Source: Neonectria sp. B-13 (lineage: Eukaryota > Ascomycota > Sordariomycetes > Hypocreales > Nectriaceae). Taken from it: 64,000 nt of DNA. The position numbers and the translations under genes were made by a program. The notes below the pieces were generated by a model. It made no database searches, had not been told where the DNA came from, and worked only from the letters and a program-made list of their open reading frames with translations. Positions 12,214 to 24,382 of the stretch are shown here, one piece after another; the first letter of the stretch is position 1; each line of letters opens with the position of its first letter. Location: NCBI GenBank assembly GCA_002682825.1, contig NOKP01000023.1, positions 310,001-374,000 on the forward strand. Reading direction: 5' to 3'.

Positions 12214-12979
12214 CTACGCTCTCTCGCTGCCCGTCTTCATCTCTTCTTCCGCCCTCTTCTTATACTCGGCCCAATCATCACTCCTTGGATACGGAACGTC
12301 CTCCGGGACCGGGACGCCAAGGAACTCGCAAAGAGGCCCCCACCCTTGGCCGGGTTGGTACTCAAGGAATTTGCGACCGACGGCCAGTTCCCTAACGTCG
12401 GCATTGTGCTTCTGGTAAAGCGCCGGGCCGTTCTTGTCAAAGTCGTCACCCCAGCACTGCTTGTGGTACTGCTGCGCCAGGGCGGCGACCGGTGACGGGT
12501 CGGCCGCCGATCGCCGATGGTGGGCGTGGATGAGGGTCATGGCCATGCTCGCGTGCCACGCGTCCTCGGAAGCTCGCAAGGATAAGACGACGGCGGCCTC
12601 TGGATAAGCGTCGAGAAGCTCGGCAGCGAAGATGGCGGCTGGGTAGTCGGCGAGCCCCTCATAGCCGTGAAGGATCTGGTCGAACTGAGACCGCGTCCAA
12701 GGGTCACTGTCGGGGTTGGCCTTGGCATCAAGAGCGGCCATCCAAAGGCCGGCGTGTCCATTCTTCCCGACCTCGCGCATATGGTAGACGGGCGCGATGC
12801 CCAGGATCTCGAGGGCATCTGCGAGAGCTGGTGGTTCTAGTTAGACGTGCATTGGCCTGCGCCATGACATGAGTCTGAAGAGCGACATGGAGAAGTTGTT
12901 GCGTCATGGGGAAGCCAAGGAGCGAAAGCTGCTCACACTGAGTGCCCGTGCGGGGCAAGCCAAGAACCAGGACCTTCAT
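12214..12979 (-). CDS. P-loop sulfotransferase-like protein
   Basis: Two exons, 12937-12979 and 12214-12827, 218 aa. Splicing restores GLPRTGTQSLADALEILG at residues 7-24. The GxPRTGT element is the phosphate-binding loop of the fungal family usually classed as Sulfotransfer_4 (often misnamed NAD-dependent epimerase). A conserved YPxAxVVLSLRASEDAWHAS-like segment follows (about residue 90), matching the second nucleotide-contact region, and WGPLCEFLGVPVP lies near the C-terminus. The expected cofactor is PAPS and the acceptor is unknown. Neighbours are an arylsulfotransferase-like gene and two NmrA-like reductases, which may hint at small-molecule modification. Confidence 0.85.
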
Positions 12980-14989
12980 TGTCGCGACAAGATGAGTTTT
13001 GAGGTTTGCGGTTAATTCAGAGTACGGTAAGACTATTTCCTATCGGGCTTGAGGAGGAGGCTGTGTAGGCGCCGACGACGGCGGTCGAAAGGTTAGTATA
13101 CGCATCGCACGAATTCAGCATGAGGAAATCGCGGGTCGTCGGTGCTGGCTTCGCCGATGGATGGCCATGGTGGATACCCAAGCAGGAAGCTCTTTCGACA
13201 CGCGTTGATGGAGGGTGTGGAACTCTGCGGGTGGGTGGCGCGGCAAAAGCGTCCTGCTACAAACCAGACGAAATGAGGTATTTTGATATCTTGAGATGGG
13301 TCGGCTGGCCCCATTGCCCGGGCTGCTTCATGGTTGGGGGTCGTCTTGGCTCTGGAGCTTTTCCGCTGTAATCAATCGAAGCTGTGGATACCCAAGTATA
13401 ATCGATGCGAATATCACGGCTGTGTGACAGCCCGACATCCGACACCACAGAGAAGAAGCAGCAAGGGGCGTCAAATTAGCAGTCCGAGGGCTACAAGGGA
13501 TTCTGTCGACTCACGATAAACGCGTATCCAGGGCCCCATGAATCTTGTCCCGGCAAAGGGGAAATGCAAACTCAATCAACAGCTACGAATACTCCGTGCT
13601 TCGTCCAGTTTATATTCGATTGCGCGTCAGGGTACGCGGAAAGACTCCAGCAAAGTGGACACAGTGCGTCCATCGCATCACGGCTAGCCATTGTGGAGGG
13701 CGCCATCCATAACTAGGAGCTCTAGTATCGGAGTGGTCTGGTCTTCGATCATGTCTGTCACGGCTTTCCCATCTCAGCTGTGGCTGCCTCCCTTCGTCTC
13801 TAGCAACAACTGTCCCATTGTAGACAATGGTCTCGTGGGTCCCTTCGAGATGGCCCAAGTTCCCGAGTCAGAAGCCAAGCCTCCTTATTAGCCTCGCACT
13901 CGCATGCCCCCAGAAGAAGTAGAACATGGATTGCCTTGGCGTCGGGTCCTCCACTCGCCCAAGCCGCTTCGGGCTCGTTCCGCCTTGGACTCCCCTGTCT
14001 CGCGGTGGACCCGTCGTGCGTTTGAGGTGCGCGGCTCATGTCACTGCGACTCTCATGTTAGCTGCTGGCGTCACTGCATATACGTCCAAGGTAGGGATCG
14101 TCATCGCCGCGGGCTTGTGGCTCGAGGATTGGTCCTGCGCAGCGTGCAAGACGAAACAATCCAGGAACCGGTATAGTGCTACGCCTCTTGGCGGCTCACC
14201 ATTCCGCAAATCATAGCGCGGAATCAACCTCTGTTCCCCATAATTCGTCGCGAACCCATCCGTCAGAGAGTGGGGGACGTACGTACCATGTACGAAGCAT
14301 CAAGCTTCTTTACCCGTTCTCCGCGCAAGTGGCAAAGGGGACGACGTCCTACTTGATCGACGACGGGCAGACCTCCTTCACCATCCCATCACACGGTCGG
14401 TTGTGTGGTCGGGGATGTGGACCGCCGTACTCCGACTTGACTGAGACAAGTCTCCAAGCCAAGCATATTGAAGCCGAGGTGGAGAGTGGTGGATGCTGAA
14501 TGATGGGTTAGAATGTCGACTGGGGTTTGATAAAGCTCGTCGTCTCCCCCCGGATGTCCTTCGTTGTCCTTCATTGCCATTCATATCCAATTCAACGTGG
14601 GGGTTTGTTTGTTCTGGAAGGTCTCAATCTGCGCCCACAGTTTCCGCTACGAAGAAGTGAATATAACCGACGGAAAAGAGAAAGTGGTTGCCAAGTAACC
14701 TTGATTTCCTTGTTTCTTGTCCTGTCTTTTCTCCTTGTCTCCTTGACCGATCTTTGTTCGTTCAACACACCACCCTCCTTCATCTCATTCCCTCCTTTTG
14801 TTCTACCCATCGTGCTCTTATCCTCGACGCCTCTCATCCTACCCCTTTGAGACATCGCCGAAGAACAAAAGCCGATCACAGACCGAACGACGACAATATA
14901 CAAGCCAGATCGTGCAAGTCGCATTCGAACCGCGCCTCGGCCCTGAACCCGAACCCATATCCGATCCCGCTTAAGACCGTTCAATCCCA
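12980..14989. other. 2-kb stretch with no supported gene
   Basis: This GC-balanced region between divergent genes has several overlapping 60-110-codon frames on both strands (about 13100-14230). None has a recognisable domain, convincing splice sites or a consistent coding frame. It may hold a decayed gene, a non-coding RNA or only promoter DNA. The last 300 nt are the pyrimidine-rich 5' flank of the arylsulfotransferase gene. Confidence 0.5.
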
Positions 14990-16859
14990 ATGCAGACCTG
15001 CACGACACCACTGAAGTCCCAGTTCCGGCTACGGCTGGTACTGGCTCTTCTCTTACACGGTCTCGTATACCTCCCGGCAGCGTCCGCATCGGATCTGATA
15101 GCCCGCGGCAACGACAAGCAACCGTCCGTCTCATTGTATGATTGGGGTTATTATGGCTCGTTCCCGCACAAAAACTACGAATCGTTTGGTGCGCAGTCGC
15201 CTTGGCCGGCGTTGGTCCGCACCGATGAGCGATGCGACGATGGTTACATCTTTATCGAGCCGCGCGGCCTCTACGTCGAAACACCTGGCCCGGTGATACT
15301 CGACAACGCGGGTAATTTGGTATGGATGCAGACCCTCTGGGGACAAGCCATGGATCTCAAAGTCCAGAGTTTCCAAGGAAAGGACTACATCACCTTCTGG
15401 CACGGCACTGACAATGGTACTTTCGGCGAGGGATACTATCTCATGGTAAGCACCTGCAGTCTTGTATCTCAAGATATTTTGGAAATGGTGGGGGAAGGGA
15501 GCTGGAAACGAGTGTCAATCCCTACTGAATACTATACTGACGCTTAGACAGCTTGACGAGTCGTATGAAGTGTTCAAGAAGGTCACACCGGTCGGCGAAT
15601 TCACCGGAGATCTCCACGAGTTTCGCATCACCGACAGCGATACCGCGCTCATGACGATCTACCACAAGCAGGCCGCCGACATGTCAGCGTTTGACATCAA
15701 GGATGGTTGGATTTTCGACAGCATCTTCCAGGAAATTGATCTGGCAACCGGCGAGCTCCTCTTTGAGTGGCGCGCCTCCGACCACTTCGCCATCAGTGAA
15801 ACCCTCGCCGACCTCCACGGCGACGGTGGTAAATCGAGCAGTGCCTTCGACTTCTTCCATATAAACAGCGTCGACAAGGACGCCAATGGCAACTACCTCA
15901 TCTCGTCGCGATACATGTGCGCCGTGGCCGCCATCAGCTCTGACGATGGCAGCGTTCTTTGGCAGCTTGGCGGCAAGCGTAACTCGTTCGAGGACCTGTC
16001 CCAAGGCGCTGCTACGAACTTCACCTGGAACCACCAGGCCGCTTGGGTCGACAACTCAACCCTGACGGTCTTTGACAACGGCTCCAACGGCCGCAAGAAC
16101 ACGGCCAAGTTCAGCCGTGGCCTTCTCGTCACCCTCGACACGGACGCCATGACAGCGACGCTCGTGCAGGATTACATCTCGCCCTACAAGGTCCTCGCCA
16201 TCTCGCAAGGCTCCGTCCAGATACTCCCTAACAGCAACGTGCTCGTCGGCTGGGGCCATGTACCGGCTTTCACCGAGTTCTCCCACGACGGTGAAGTCCT
16301 TTGCGAGACTCACATCGGCCCTATCCATCTGGATCTGTTCTCGTGGGTCAAGAACTACCGCACCTTCAAGTACCCATGGGTCGGTCGCCCTAAGACCCTC
16401 CCCGACGTCGCCATGCGGCCCAAGCAGAAGGCCCTGTACGTCAGCTGGAATGGCGCAACTGAGGTCGCCAAGTGGTGGATCGAGAGCGGACCTGAGCCTT
16501 CAGGTGAAGACTTCCGCCAGCACAACATCGTCAAGAAGACGACGTTCGAGACGAGGATCCAGTTCCCGGATGATGCCAGTGAATTCATCCGCGTCGTGGC
16601 TTTGGACAAGAACGACAATATCCTTGGCATATCGGAAGCTATTTCCAAGCACGAGAAGACCACCGTGGAATTGCTTGAGGCGCCCTCAAGAGGACTAATG
16701 CTGAAGCCTTTCCAGATCTTTTTGCTCTCCTTGTTCGGAGTGATGATTGGCTTCTTCATCACCTATTACTTCCGCTCCACATTGCGGCGCGGCATCAACC
16801 GTGTCTTGCGCCGGGGGAGCGCAACGTTCAAATACCAATCACTACCATCACATTCATAA
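14990..16859 (+). CDS. Arylsulfotransferase (ASST)-family protein, secretory/membrane
   Basis: Two exons, 14990-15445 and 15552-16859, 587 aa. Residues about 10-35 form a hydrophobic signal peptide ending in AASAS. The body matches the fungal ASST family: repeated beta-strand blades with WQLGGKRNSFEDLSQG, FTWNHQAAWV, FDNGSNGRKNT and a late YVSWNGATEVAKW. His and Arg residues are scattered as expected for a beta-propeller enzyme. A transmembrane helix lies near 538-559, followed by a basic cytosolic tail, so the protein is probably type I and anchored in the secretory path. Activity on phenolic sulfates is known for bacterial members; the fungal role is unproven. A second copy of the last 24 codons and 3' flank lies 250 bp downstream. 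Confidence 0.85.
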
Positions 16860-16920
16860 GGGGTACTCTTTTCTTTGACTCAACGGCGTTCGATGATTCG
16901 GGGTTACAATCCATGTACAC
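16786..16920. repeat. Direct repeat copy 1 (3' end of ASST gene)
   Basis: This covers the last 24 codons and about 60 nt of 3' flank of the ASST gene. It is nearly identical to 17037-17170, with about ten base differences and one indel. Confidence 0.9.
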
Positions 16921-17036
16921 TGCCCCAGGGAAGGGCAAACACTGGACAACAGGCGCTTGGGAAATTGTTTAAAGCGAGCGCGAAATGCATATACTTCACA
17001 GTCGTTTATGAAGCGGCATGGCACATTAGGATTAGT

Positions 17037-17170
17037 GGCGCGGCATCACCGTGTCTTGCGCCGGGGGAGCGCAACGTTCAAATACCATCCACTACCATCG
17101 CATTCCTAAGGGGTACTCTTTTCTTTGACTCAACGGCGTTCGGTGATTCGGGGTTACTATCCATGTGCAT
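17037..17170. repeat. Direct repeat copy 2, orphan ASST 3' end
   Basis: The segment matches 16786-16920 at an offset of about 250 bp. It has no upstream coding part, so it is a partial tandem duplication without function as a gene. Confidence 0.9.
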
Positions 17171-18450
17171 TACATCCAAGCGAGAAAACACACTCTAGAT
17201 GATGGGGAACAAGTCCTATGCCTTCAAACCCTCCTAGATGTTTTTTCTAACATCACGCTCCAAAATACCACTTAAAATGCAGGAAAGACACTGACCTCCT
17301 TAATAAAATAAATGATTCAGGTCTTTATCATATCCTCAATCTGTCAACTGTAAGCCTACTTAAGCAGCTCAAAGCAGCCTACTTTGATGGTGGTGATTGG
17401 CACACTAGAGTTTAATGCGCATAGAACCTTAGCAATTATAGGCCGCTACTTAAAGTGGCAGCTCTGCCCAGTCTGTAGGAGGGTATGCTTTTTCCTTTCT
17501 TTATGGTTTAATACACCTTCTGTCTGAACTTCCCACTTTACCCAAGCTATCGCAGCAGCTCTTATCATTATTTTCTTATTATTATTACTTGAGTGCATTT
17601 AGATGCATTATATATGCTGCTCTAAAGAGATCTTATCCTGATCCTATTGCTTGTTCTAGTTCAATCTGCATTTTCCCTCTCTCTTTAATCCTAAGCAGCG
17701 ACAACTTGAGTCGTGGGCTTGGTCCGCACTGGGTGCATCTCCCACCAAAAAAGGAGATCAGTTAAACACACTCTCCCCACTATCTTACTAGTCAATGTAT
17801 TTCATCTTTTATTAGACCTACATGAAGGGGTGTTGTTGCCCTTGGCGAGTGGGGTGAAGTTCAGTCAACCCATCTCTCTTCGGCTGTACTCCGTACTCGA
17901 TCATACGACAGTGTGGTAGAACGCCTTTCTCCGCCATGGCAGTAGTGGGCTCGTCAAGGTAGGGTTATTGGCTGAGACATGTATGTGGATACTGAAAGTC
18001 TCACATGACGTATGATTTGGTGATTCGGCGATTCGGCCAACTTTTAGAACATATATCCGTCTCGCCCTTCGGATTTGGTGCTACGGGCGGCGGTCAGAAC
18101 TCCGACACGCTTCTTCAGTCTCTTAGCCTTCGGCTTTAAGCATCTGCCAACAACTCTTCCACGCGACAGACACATGTCGATAATTCCTTGTAGCCCTGAA
18201 AAATCCATTTGTCAGCAATTGGCAGCAGCGCCAGAGTCCACCTTGTCCAGAGCCTCGCTGACAGTGGATATGAGGTCCAGAGCTCTGAGGTATCCGCCAG
18301 TCTTCGAAAAGATGTATAAAAAGGCCATTCTTCGATAAAGCTGGCGAAGAAGTACTACACATCATCTGAGCTTCCATCATATGCAAGACGGTTCGCTCAA
18401 AAAGGAAGCAAGCCATATACTACAATATTGACATCCATTCGACTACGAAC
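17171..18450. other. AT-rich intergenic region, possible decayed repeat
   Basis: From about 17220 to 17690 the sequence is markedly AT-rich compared with its flanks, with no open frame of note. It could be an old RIP-mutated transposon fragment, but no terminal repeats or protein motifs were found. From 17900 on it is ordinary promoter-like DNA. Confidence 0.4.
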
Positions 18451-19412
18451 ATGGCTGCACGGACAATCGAGAACGTGGCTCTCGCAGGCGTAAGTGTCTT
18501 TCAGTTCTTCCCAATTGGTCATACACTTCCATCAAGCAGGCAACTGGCAACGTCGGAGCCAACGTCCTACTGGGTCTCCTTGAACAGCGCAAGTTCAACA
18601 TCACTGTGCTATCGCGCGGGAAAACGGACTTCCCAGCCGGCGTTGTCGTCAAAGTCGTTGACTTCAGCTCTGTTGATGCTTTGACAAAGGCCCTAGTTGG
18701 TCAACACGCCGTTGTCGATGCCACCTTCACAACAGACGACACGCCGCAGCGGCTCATTGACGCCAGCGTTGCGGCAGGCGTATACCGCTATGTTCCGTCA
18801 GATTTTGGGTGCGACCCGGCGCTTCCTGGTGTTCATGAACTGCCGGTGTTTGCACGCAAGCAGGCAGCGTGGAAACACGTTAAGATGGCAACCGCATCTT
18901 CTGAGCTCACGTGGACCATCATTGCTTGTGGGGTTTTCCTAGACTGGAACCTGTCAACAACATATATGAATATCGACCTCAAGAACAAGAAGATCTCACT
19001 TTTTGGCGACGGCACGAATGTGATTCCCTGGACGACGCTGAGTAACGTAGGCAAAGCTACGGCGGCGGCACTGTTGGTGCCGGAGGAGACACAGAACCGG
19101 GTGGTGTATATTCATGACATCCTTAAGAGCCAGAAAGAGGTGGCGGAGCTCGCGAAAGTGGCGCTTAAGCCGGAGGGCTGGGAGGAGACGACCGTGGACA
19201 TCACGAAACAGTTCAACGATGCCATGGCGGACTTCAAGTCTGGCAATCTCTCGCCTATGGTGTTCGGTACGATGATACAGTATGCCTCATCCACGCCAAC
19301 ACTGATGAGGAAATGGCCGAAGGATGACAATTCACTAGTCGGCTTGAACGGAATGTCTGATACCGAGGTCAGGGACCTTATCAAAGATCTTGCAGGCCAT
19401 GACGATGTCTAA
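18451..19412 (+). CDS. NmrA-like / isoflavone reductase-type protein
   Basis: Two exons, 18451-18489 and 18540-19412, 303 aa. The 50-nt intron falls after VALAG, and splicing gives VALAGATGNVGANVLLGLL, a complete GxxGxxG Rossmann motif at residues 13-19. It continues with LSRGK, VDFSSVDALTKAL, AGVYRYVPSDFGCD and TWTIIACGVFLDW, all typical of the NmrA/PCBER group. The intron phase and position equal those of the gene at 9799-10885, so the two descend from a common ancestor. The reaction is unknown; a small NAD(P)H-dependent reductase or redox sensor is likely. Confidence 0.88.
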
Positions 19413-20265
19413 ATTTCATATTGGGAACAGTCTCTAGCACTTCAGCCTAAAAGGAACGGTAGAGGAAATTCCGAGGAGGCAATTGAAAATCTCACCTTTC
19501 TATAACATAACCCTGTCGAGCCATCGCTATAGCACTTAAAGGAGGCAAAACGAGAAATGGGAGAGACGTATTCATTATGGCCGGTGTGAGTCTTGCGCAT
19601 CGGGTTCTTTCGTCGTCTGCTACTTAATCCAGGACCTCACTGCCTCCATAATCGGCCAAACTCCATCAATGTGAAGATGTCCGGGGCACACGTGAAGTAC
19701 CCAGCATACCCGGCTCTGGGGTATATAATGGCCATTCGGTCTAACCGAGTATTACTTTTTACCCATGGGTGCCCAGAAAAGCGTTAGATATCCAGCCTTT
19801 TCAGTGGGCACCCATGGGCAGCCCATTTAGAACTGAATTGGAAGCCGTCGAGATAAAAGGGAATTGGTTTAGGCTCCCTGTGTGTACCCAAAATTTTACC
19901 GGGGTTTCCAATGGCGTCTGCAGGCAAGATAAATTAGCTTCCCTATCCTCTCTACAAGAATTGATCTCGTCAACATGGACGCCGTCACAGTAGTGAGAAC
20001 GACTTCGGAAATCTCAGCATGATATTACTTGCAGATGACTCAGCTTTCCACCGACTTCAAACAAACCAGACTCGATTATACTAAACCGTTGTAGAGTCAC
20101 GGGAGGGGAGACATGTTTTGACTACATTCAACAGCTGGGTGAGAATCAAAGACAATTAGCCCTTCAAAGACATTTTCACATGAACATTAACACACGCAGA
20201 AAGATTAACAAGACTTCGGCAATAGATAATTACTAAAATACACCTAGCAAGGGAATATAATGATT
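19413..20265. other. Convergent 3' spacer, no gene seen
   Basis: Short frames only. Two copies of a CCCATGGG-type stretch occur near 19760 and 19810, without other structure. Confidence 0.55.
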
Positions 20266-21889
20266 TTACATCCTTTTTCCTTCCTCACCAGAACTTTCGC
20301 GAAGGGCAGTCCCTTTCTCGGCCCCATGGCTGCTCTCCGGTCCAGACACAATCTCCTCTGAACCAAAATCAATAATAATAGGACCCTTAAAGTGCTTTCG
20401 CGCATACGCAAAGTACCAGCCAGCACTGATAGCAGCGAATCCGGCAAAAACAACGCTAGCGTAGTTCATTGTGGACGCCGTCACGGGTAACGAGACTGGC
20501 ATGCAGAAAATGACGACGGCGAGGACGATCCAGATGATACTGATCCAGTTGACGATCGGACCGAGCTTGCCCAGTGAGTATGGCGATGACCGGACGGGTT
20601 CTCGACCGCGGAGCAAGCTGACAAAGACAGGCACGCAGTAGGATGTCGAGAGGCAGATGGTGGCAACACCTGTGAACGAGCCGAAAGCCGCGGAAGAGCC
20701 GAAGTAGATACATCCGAGAAGACAGTCGACAACAGTTGACAGAACAAGACCCCACAGAGGAACATCGAGCTTGTGGTTGACCTTGGCCCAGAGCTTGTGT
20801 CCCGGGATGGCACCGTCACGAGCGAACGCGTAAGTGCAGCGAGAGGCCGCGGTCAGGGCGCCGACTCCGGCAAAGAACCAGATGCCCAGGATCAGGAAGA
20901 GAAGACCGAAGCCGCCGGCCGCGGAGCCGGTCGCATCCTTGAAGAGGAGGCCGATCGGTTGGCCGCTGGCGAGCAGACCAGAGATGTCGGGCAGGACGAA
21001 GAGGATTGGAATGAGGTAGATGATGCCGGTCACACCGGCAGCAACGACTGATAGCACCATGGCCTTGGGGACCTCTCGTTCAGGCTGCTGGACTTCTTCA
21101 CACATGGAAGCGACCATACCATAACCAGTGAGGGTATAAGCAGCTGGAAGAGTATCAGTACGCGAGTAACGTCATAATAATTGGGTGGGAGTTGAGCAAC
21201 ATACCTTGAAGAAGTCCAACAAAGAAGGACCATCCAGCCGGCCAACCACTTGCAGATGCATCATAGTGAGTGAAGACAAATTCAGCGGACCTCTTGTGGT
21301 CTGACATAGACAATACCGTAACGAGAATGATGACAACACTGGCGGCGGTCCAGTAGATGCAGATCTTGTTGAACAGATCCAGATACTTGGATCCGAAGGC
21401 ATTGACAAGCGCGCAGAGCAGCATGACGGCCCAGAAACAGAGGACAGTCTGCCACTCATTGGGTACGAAATCCTCGTTGAAGATGGTAATCGCACTCAAA
21501 ATTAACTGAGCACCTCCGAAGTTGATAGAGAGCGTAACGGTCCAATTTCCCACTAGCGTCATCCATCCGTCGATGAAGCTGACGACAGGCGCATATTTCG
21601 GTGTGCAGAGAACCGCGGACCAGTAGTAAACACCGCCAGCTGTGGGATAAACGGCGCAAATCTCGGCGAGGGAGGCAGCAATGCTGAGCGAGATTAACGA
21701 AACTAGGACCCAGCCCCAGAGGATAGTGACGGCTTGGCCATTGACCAGGGTGATGTAGAAGGTTGTCGAGAGACCGTAGGGAACAGCCATAATCGCGAAA
21801 GACATGCCCAAAATACTCATCATGCTGAGAGTCTTGGGCAGCTCGCTGGCGTACCCCAGCTGCTTAGGGGCGGGGGAAGTGGATGCCAT
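20266..21889 (-). CDS. APC-superfamily amino acid/GABA/choline-type permease
   Basis: Two exons, 21205-21889 and 20266-21143, 520 aa. The ATG at 21889 precedes the conserved start region LPKTLSMMSILGMSFAIMAVPYGLSTT. Twelve hydrophobic segments follow, with family motifs SLAEICAVYPTAGGVYYWSA (helix 2-3) and MCEEVQQPEREVPKAM after helix 6. The split codon at the intron restores LLQAAYTLTGYGMVASM. This is the fungal GABA permease/choline transporter (HNM1/UGA4-like) branch, located in the plasma membrane or organelle membranes. It is transcribed in the same direction as the serine dehydratase upstream and could supply amino acid to the glycine/serine genes nearby. The substrate is inferred only to class level. 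Confidence 0.9.
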
Positions 21890-23235
21890 TGTGGGCGAAG
21901 TGGAGGATTGGATGGCGAAAGAGACGGAATATGGGGTGGCAAAAGAGGCCTAGAACACCTGCGGACGGGCGGACCTGCAGAGACGAGGCGTGAATCGTGA
22001 ATCGCGATGGAGATCCAAGACACGAATCGAAGGGTTCATGCAGACGCGAGATGTGTTCGCTTCCGGCATGCAAGAATGGAAGCAGAACGAGGTGCAGGGA
22101 GAAGGCGAGAGGCGAGGGGATAAGGAGAACTTAACAGCTGGGATCCAAGCTCAGCAACGCCTCTGATGACGGAGCTTGTGGAATGACGGAGACCATTTGA
22201 ACCTCGTTCACGCCGGCCTGAGCCTCGTGGCTTGCACGAGCTTGCATGGGCTTAGGGGGGAAAACGCGGGGGAGCAGGGGTCGGTGATGAGACTAAAGCC
22301 CAGATAACGACGATGGGGGTTCTAGAAGTGGCGAAGAGGTTTAGCTTGCCGTCACGACGCGGCCAAGACGCGACCAATGGCCGGGCTTGCCGCGCTGATA
22401 GAGTTGGAGACCGCGCTCCGCGTCGCCGATATCCAGAAAGGGGGCCACATGAGCTATCAGCTTTGTTACCAAATGCTCGTTGAAGACACTCGCGCAAACC
22501 CACCACAACCCACGTCGATAGATACGCATGGACTGTTTCTGTCGCCCGCGCAGCCTGGCCATGATAAGACATCCTGGATGCAGCCTATTCGCTTTCCCAG
22601 CCGCCGCTGGTCTCGAGGGTCATCCATCATCCATCGCTGTCGGACGCCCGGGCAAGCAGGTTTCATGAGAGTGATGAGACAGAAGCCGGCTCCACCTGTT
22701 AAATGAGTGTCAAATGTCAATCGGTGGCACGCGCATGTGAACAATTTCCCAAAGGGAATGGTTGTTTTTGCCCGAAACGCTGTCGATCCCCGCGCAATCA
22801 GCAATACGTATTCTTTCGCGTTCTGGACCGTGCTCGACCGACAGATAACACGCCGTTTCTTCCGTTCAAGTTTGCAACCCAAACCCAAAACCAACCATTA
22901 CCCCGAGAAAGGCCTATCGAAGATTGCGACAACTGTCAACTCTTTCACCACCTTTTGGATCACAATGTCAATTGAGATAGTTCTCGAATGATTGAGCAGT
23001 ACTAAAAGCCCTGGCTATCGAACCCATGCCTTGGGCAAGGAGCATCATGTAGAACCCGCCGCACGCGCACCTCGGCATCACCGACGCAGTAACCGGATCG
23101 AGACGAAGTCAGCAACCAGTAACATCAAACAGAAAATAAAGCAAAAAGTGGCATTCCATAGTTATTGCTCTTATCTACCATTCTTATTCCAACGCTCGGA
23201 AACATGATTAAATATCCAAAAAGGCCTCTTGCATC
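21890..23235. other. Intergenic, no gene seen
   Basis: Promoter region of the permease plus the 3' flank of the serine dehydratase. Overlapping 60-140-codon frames have no recognisable motif. Confidence 0.55.
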
Positions 23236-24382
23236 TCAGCAAGCTCCATAAAGCTCCTGCCACTTCATCAGCATCTCCACAGAGATGTCGTTCCCACCGC
23301 AGACCAACATCACAACTGTGGCGTCGGCGCTGAGCTTTCGACCGAGAACCTTCTCCAGCATGCGGTCCTCGCAAAGCACAATCGCAACGCCGGCGGTGAG
23401 CTCGACCATCAGGCGCTCGTGGCGGGCAAGTATCAAACAGCCTCTGGCCGCGTCGCCATCGGAGAGCACGGCGCTGACCACTTGAGGCCTCTGGGCATAT
23501 TCGAAAGTCTTCTTCGAAACAGTGGCCACGCCGAGGCTTCGAGCCTGCGATGTGATCTTTGGCAGCGTGATGATTTCGTTGGCCAGGAGTGAGCGGTTGA
23601 GAGAGTCTGCGCCATCTGTCTCCATTGCCACAACTGAGACGTCATCGCTCCAGCCAAGCTTATCAAGCTCTTGTACGACTCCGTTCATGAGACCGCCGCC
23701 GCCGACACTACAGACAACAGCATCGGGCTTTTCGCCTTCCATTTGGACCGCAATTTCTTGCATGACGGTTGCGTTTCCGTCCCAGACATCCTGGTGGTCG
23801 AAGGGCGGCACATAGACACCGTTGGGGTCGGCGGGAAGGACTACCGCCCTCAGGTACTTGTCGGCATCCATGACGCTCTGGCCGTGTTGGATGATTTTTG
23901 TGACGCCCTCGGCGTGTAGTCTCGCAACCAAGGCTGGGCTGGTTGTAGTAGGGACCACAACCGAGGCATTATAACCCAGGGACTGGGCTGCAACAACACA
24001 GGCAATTCCCGCGTTGCCACCAGAAGATGCATAGAAGTGCGGGTGTTGACCGAGGGCCTCGCTCTCTTGGATGCGACGAAGGAGGTAGTTTCCGATACCC
24101 CTAGACTTGAAAGAGCCGGACGGCTGCAGGTTGTCGAGTTTCAGGAGAATTCTGCTTCTACGATTTAGAAATCCGGTCTTTCAACTTGAGGAGCAACAGG
24201 GCGGGCAGCAGTGCAAAGGACAACAGGAACCATCTTCGAAGCTACACGTGGAGAGACTGGGCTGGGATGGGAACGAGGCAAGACGCGGAACACGGTGTCA
24301 CTTACCATCCCGCCAGCTTTGAAAGGTGAGGAGATTCAATCAAAGGCGTTGTGGCCCATGGCTGGCGACGGTTGCGAGTCAT
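23236..24382 (-). CDS. L-serine/threonine dehydratase (PLP-dependent)
   Basis: Two exons, 24306-24382 and 23236-24154, 331 aa. The ATG at 24382 gives an N-terminus leading into TPLIESPHLSKLAG, the typical substrate-loop start. The exon join at 24154 uses an AAG acceptor and yields LAGCRILLKLDNLQ. The PLP Schiff-base lysine is in QPSGSFKSRG, substrate binding in SSGGNAG, and the PLP phosphate loop in SVGGGGLMNG. VCGGNDIS closes the fold. It converts L-serine to pyruvate and ammonia in the cytosol or mitochondrion. Size and lack of an ACT domain match the catabolic serine dehydratase (SDH/CHA1-like) rather than biosynthetic threonine deaminase. It is head-to-head with GLDC across 1.2 kb. Confidence 0.87.

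Noticed and set aside
14592..15134. 180-codon minus-strand frame over the ASST start
   Set aside because: Arg/Gly-rich shadow across a promoter and signal-peptide region; no ATG-supported domain.
22990..23050. Possible second tRNA (TCGAACCC-like stretch)
   Set aside because: No cloverleaf can be drawn around it.
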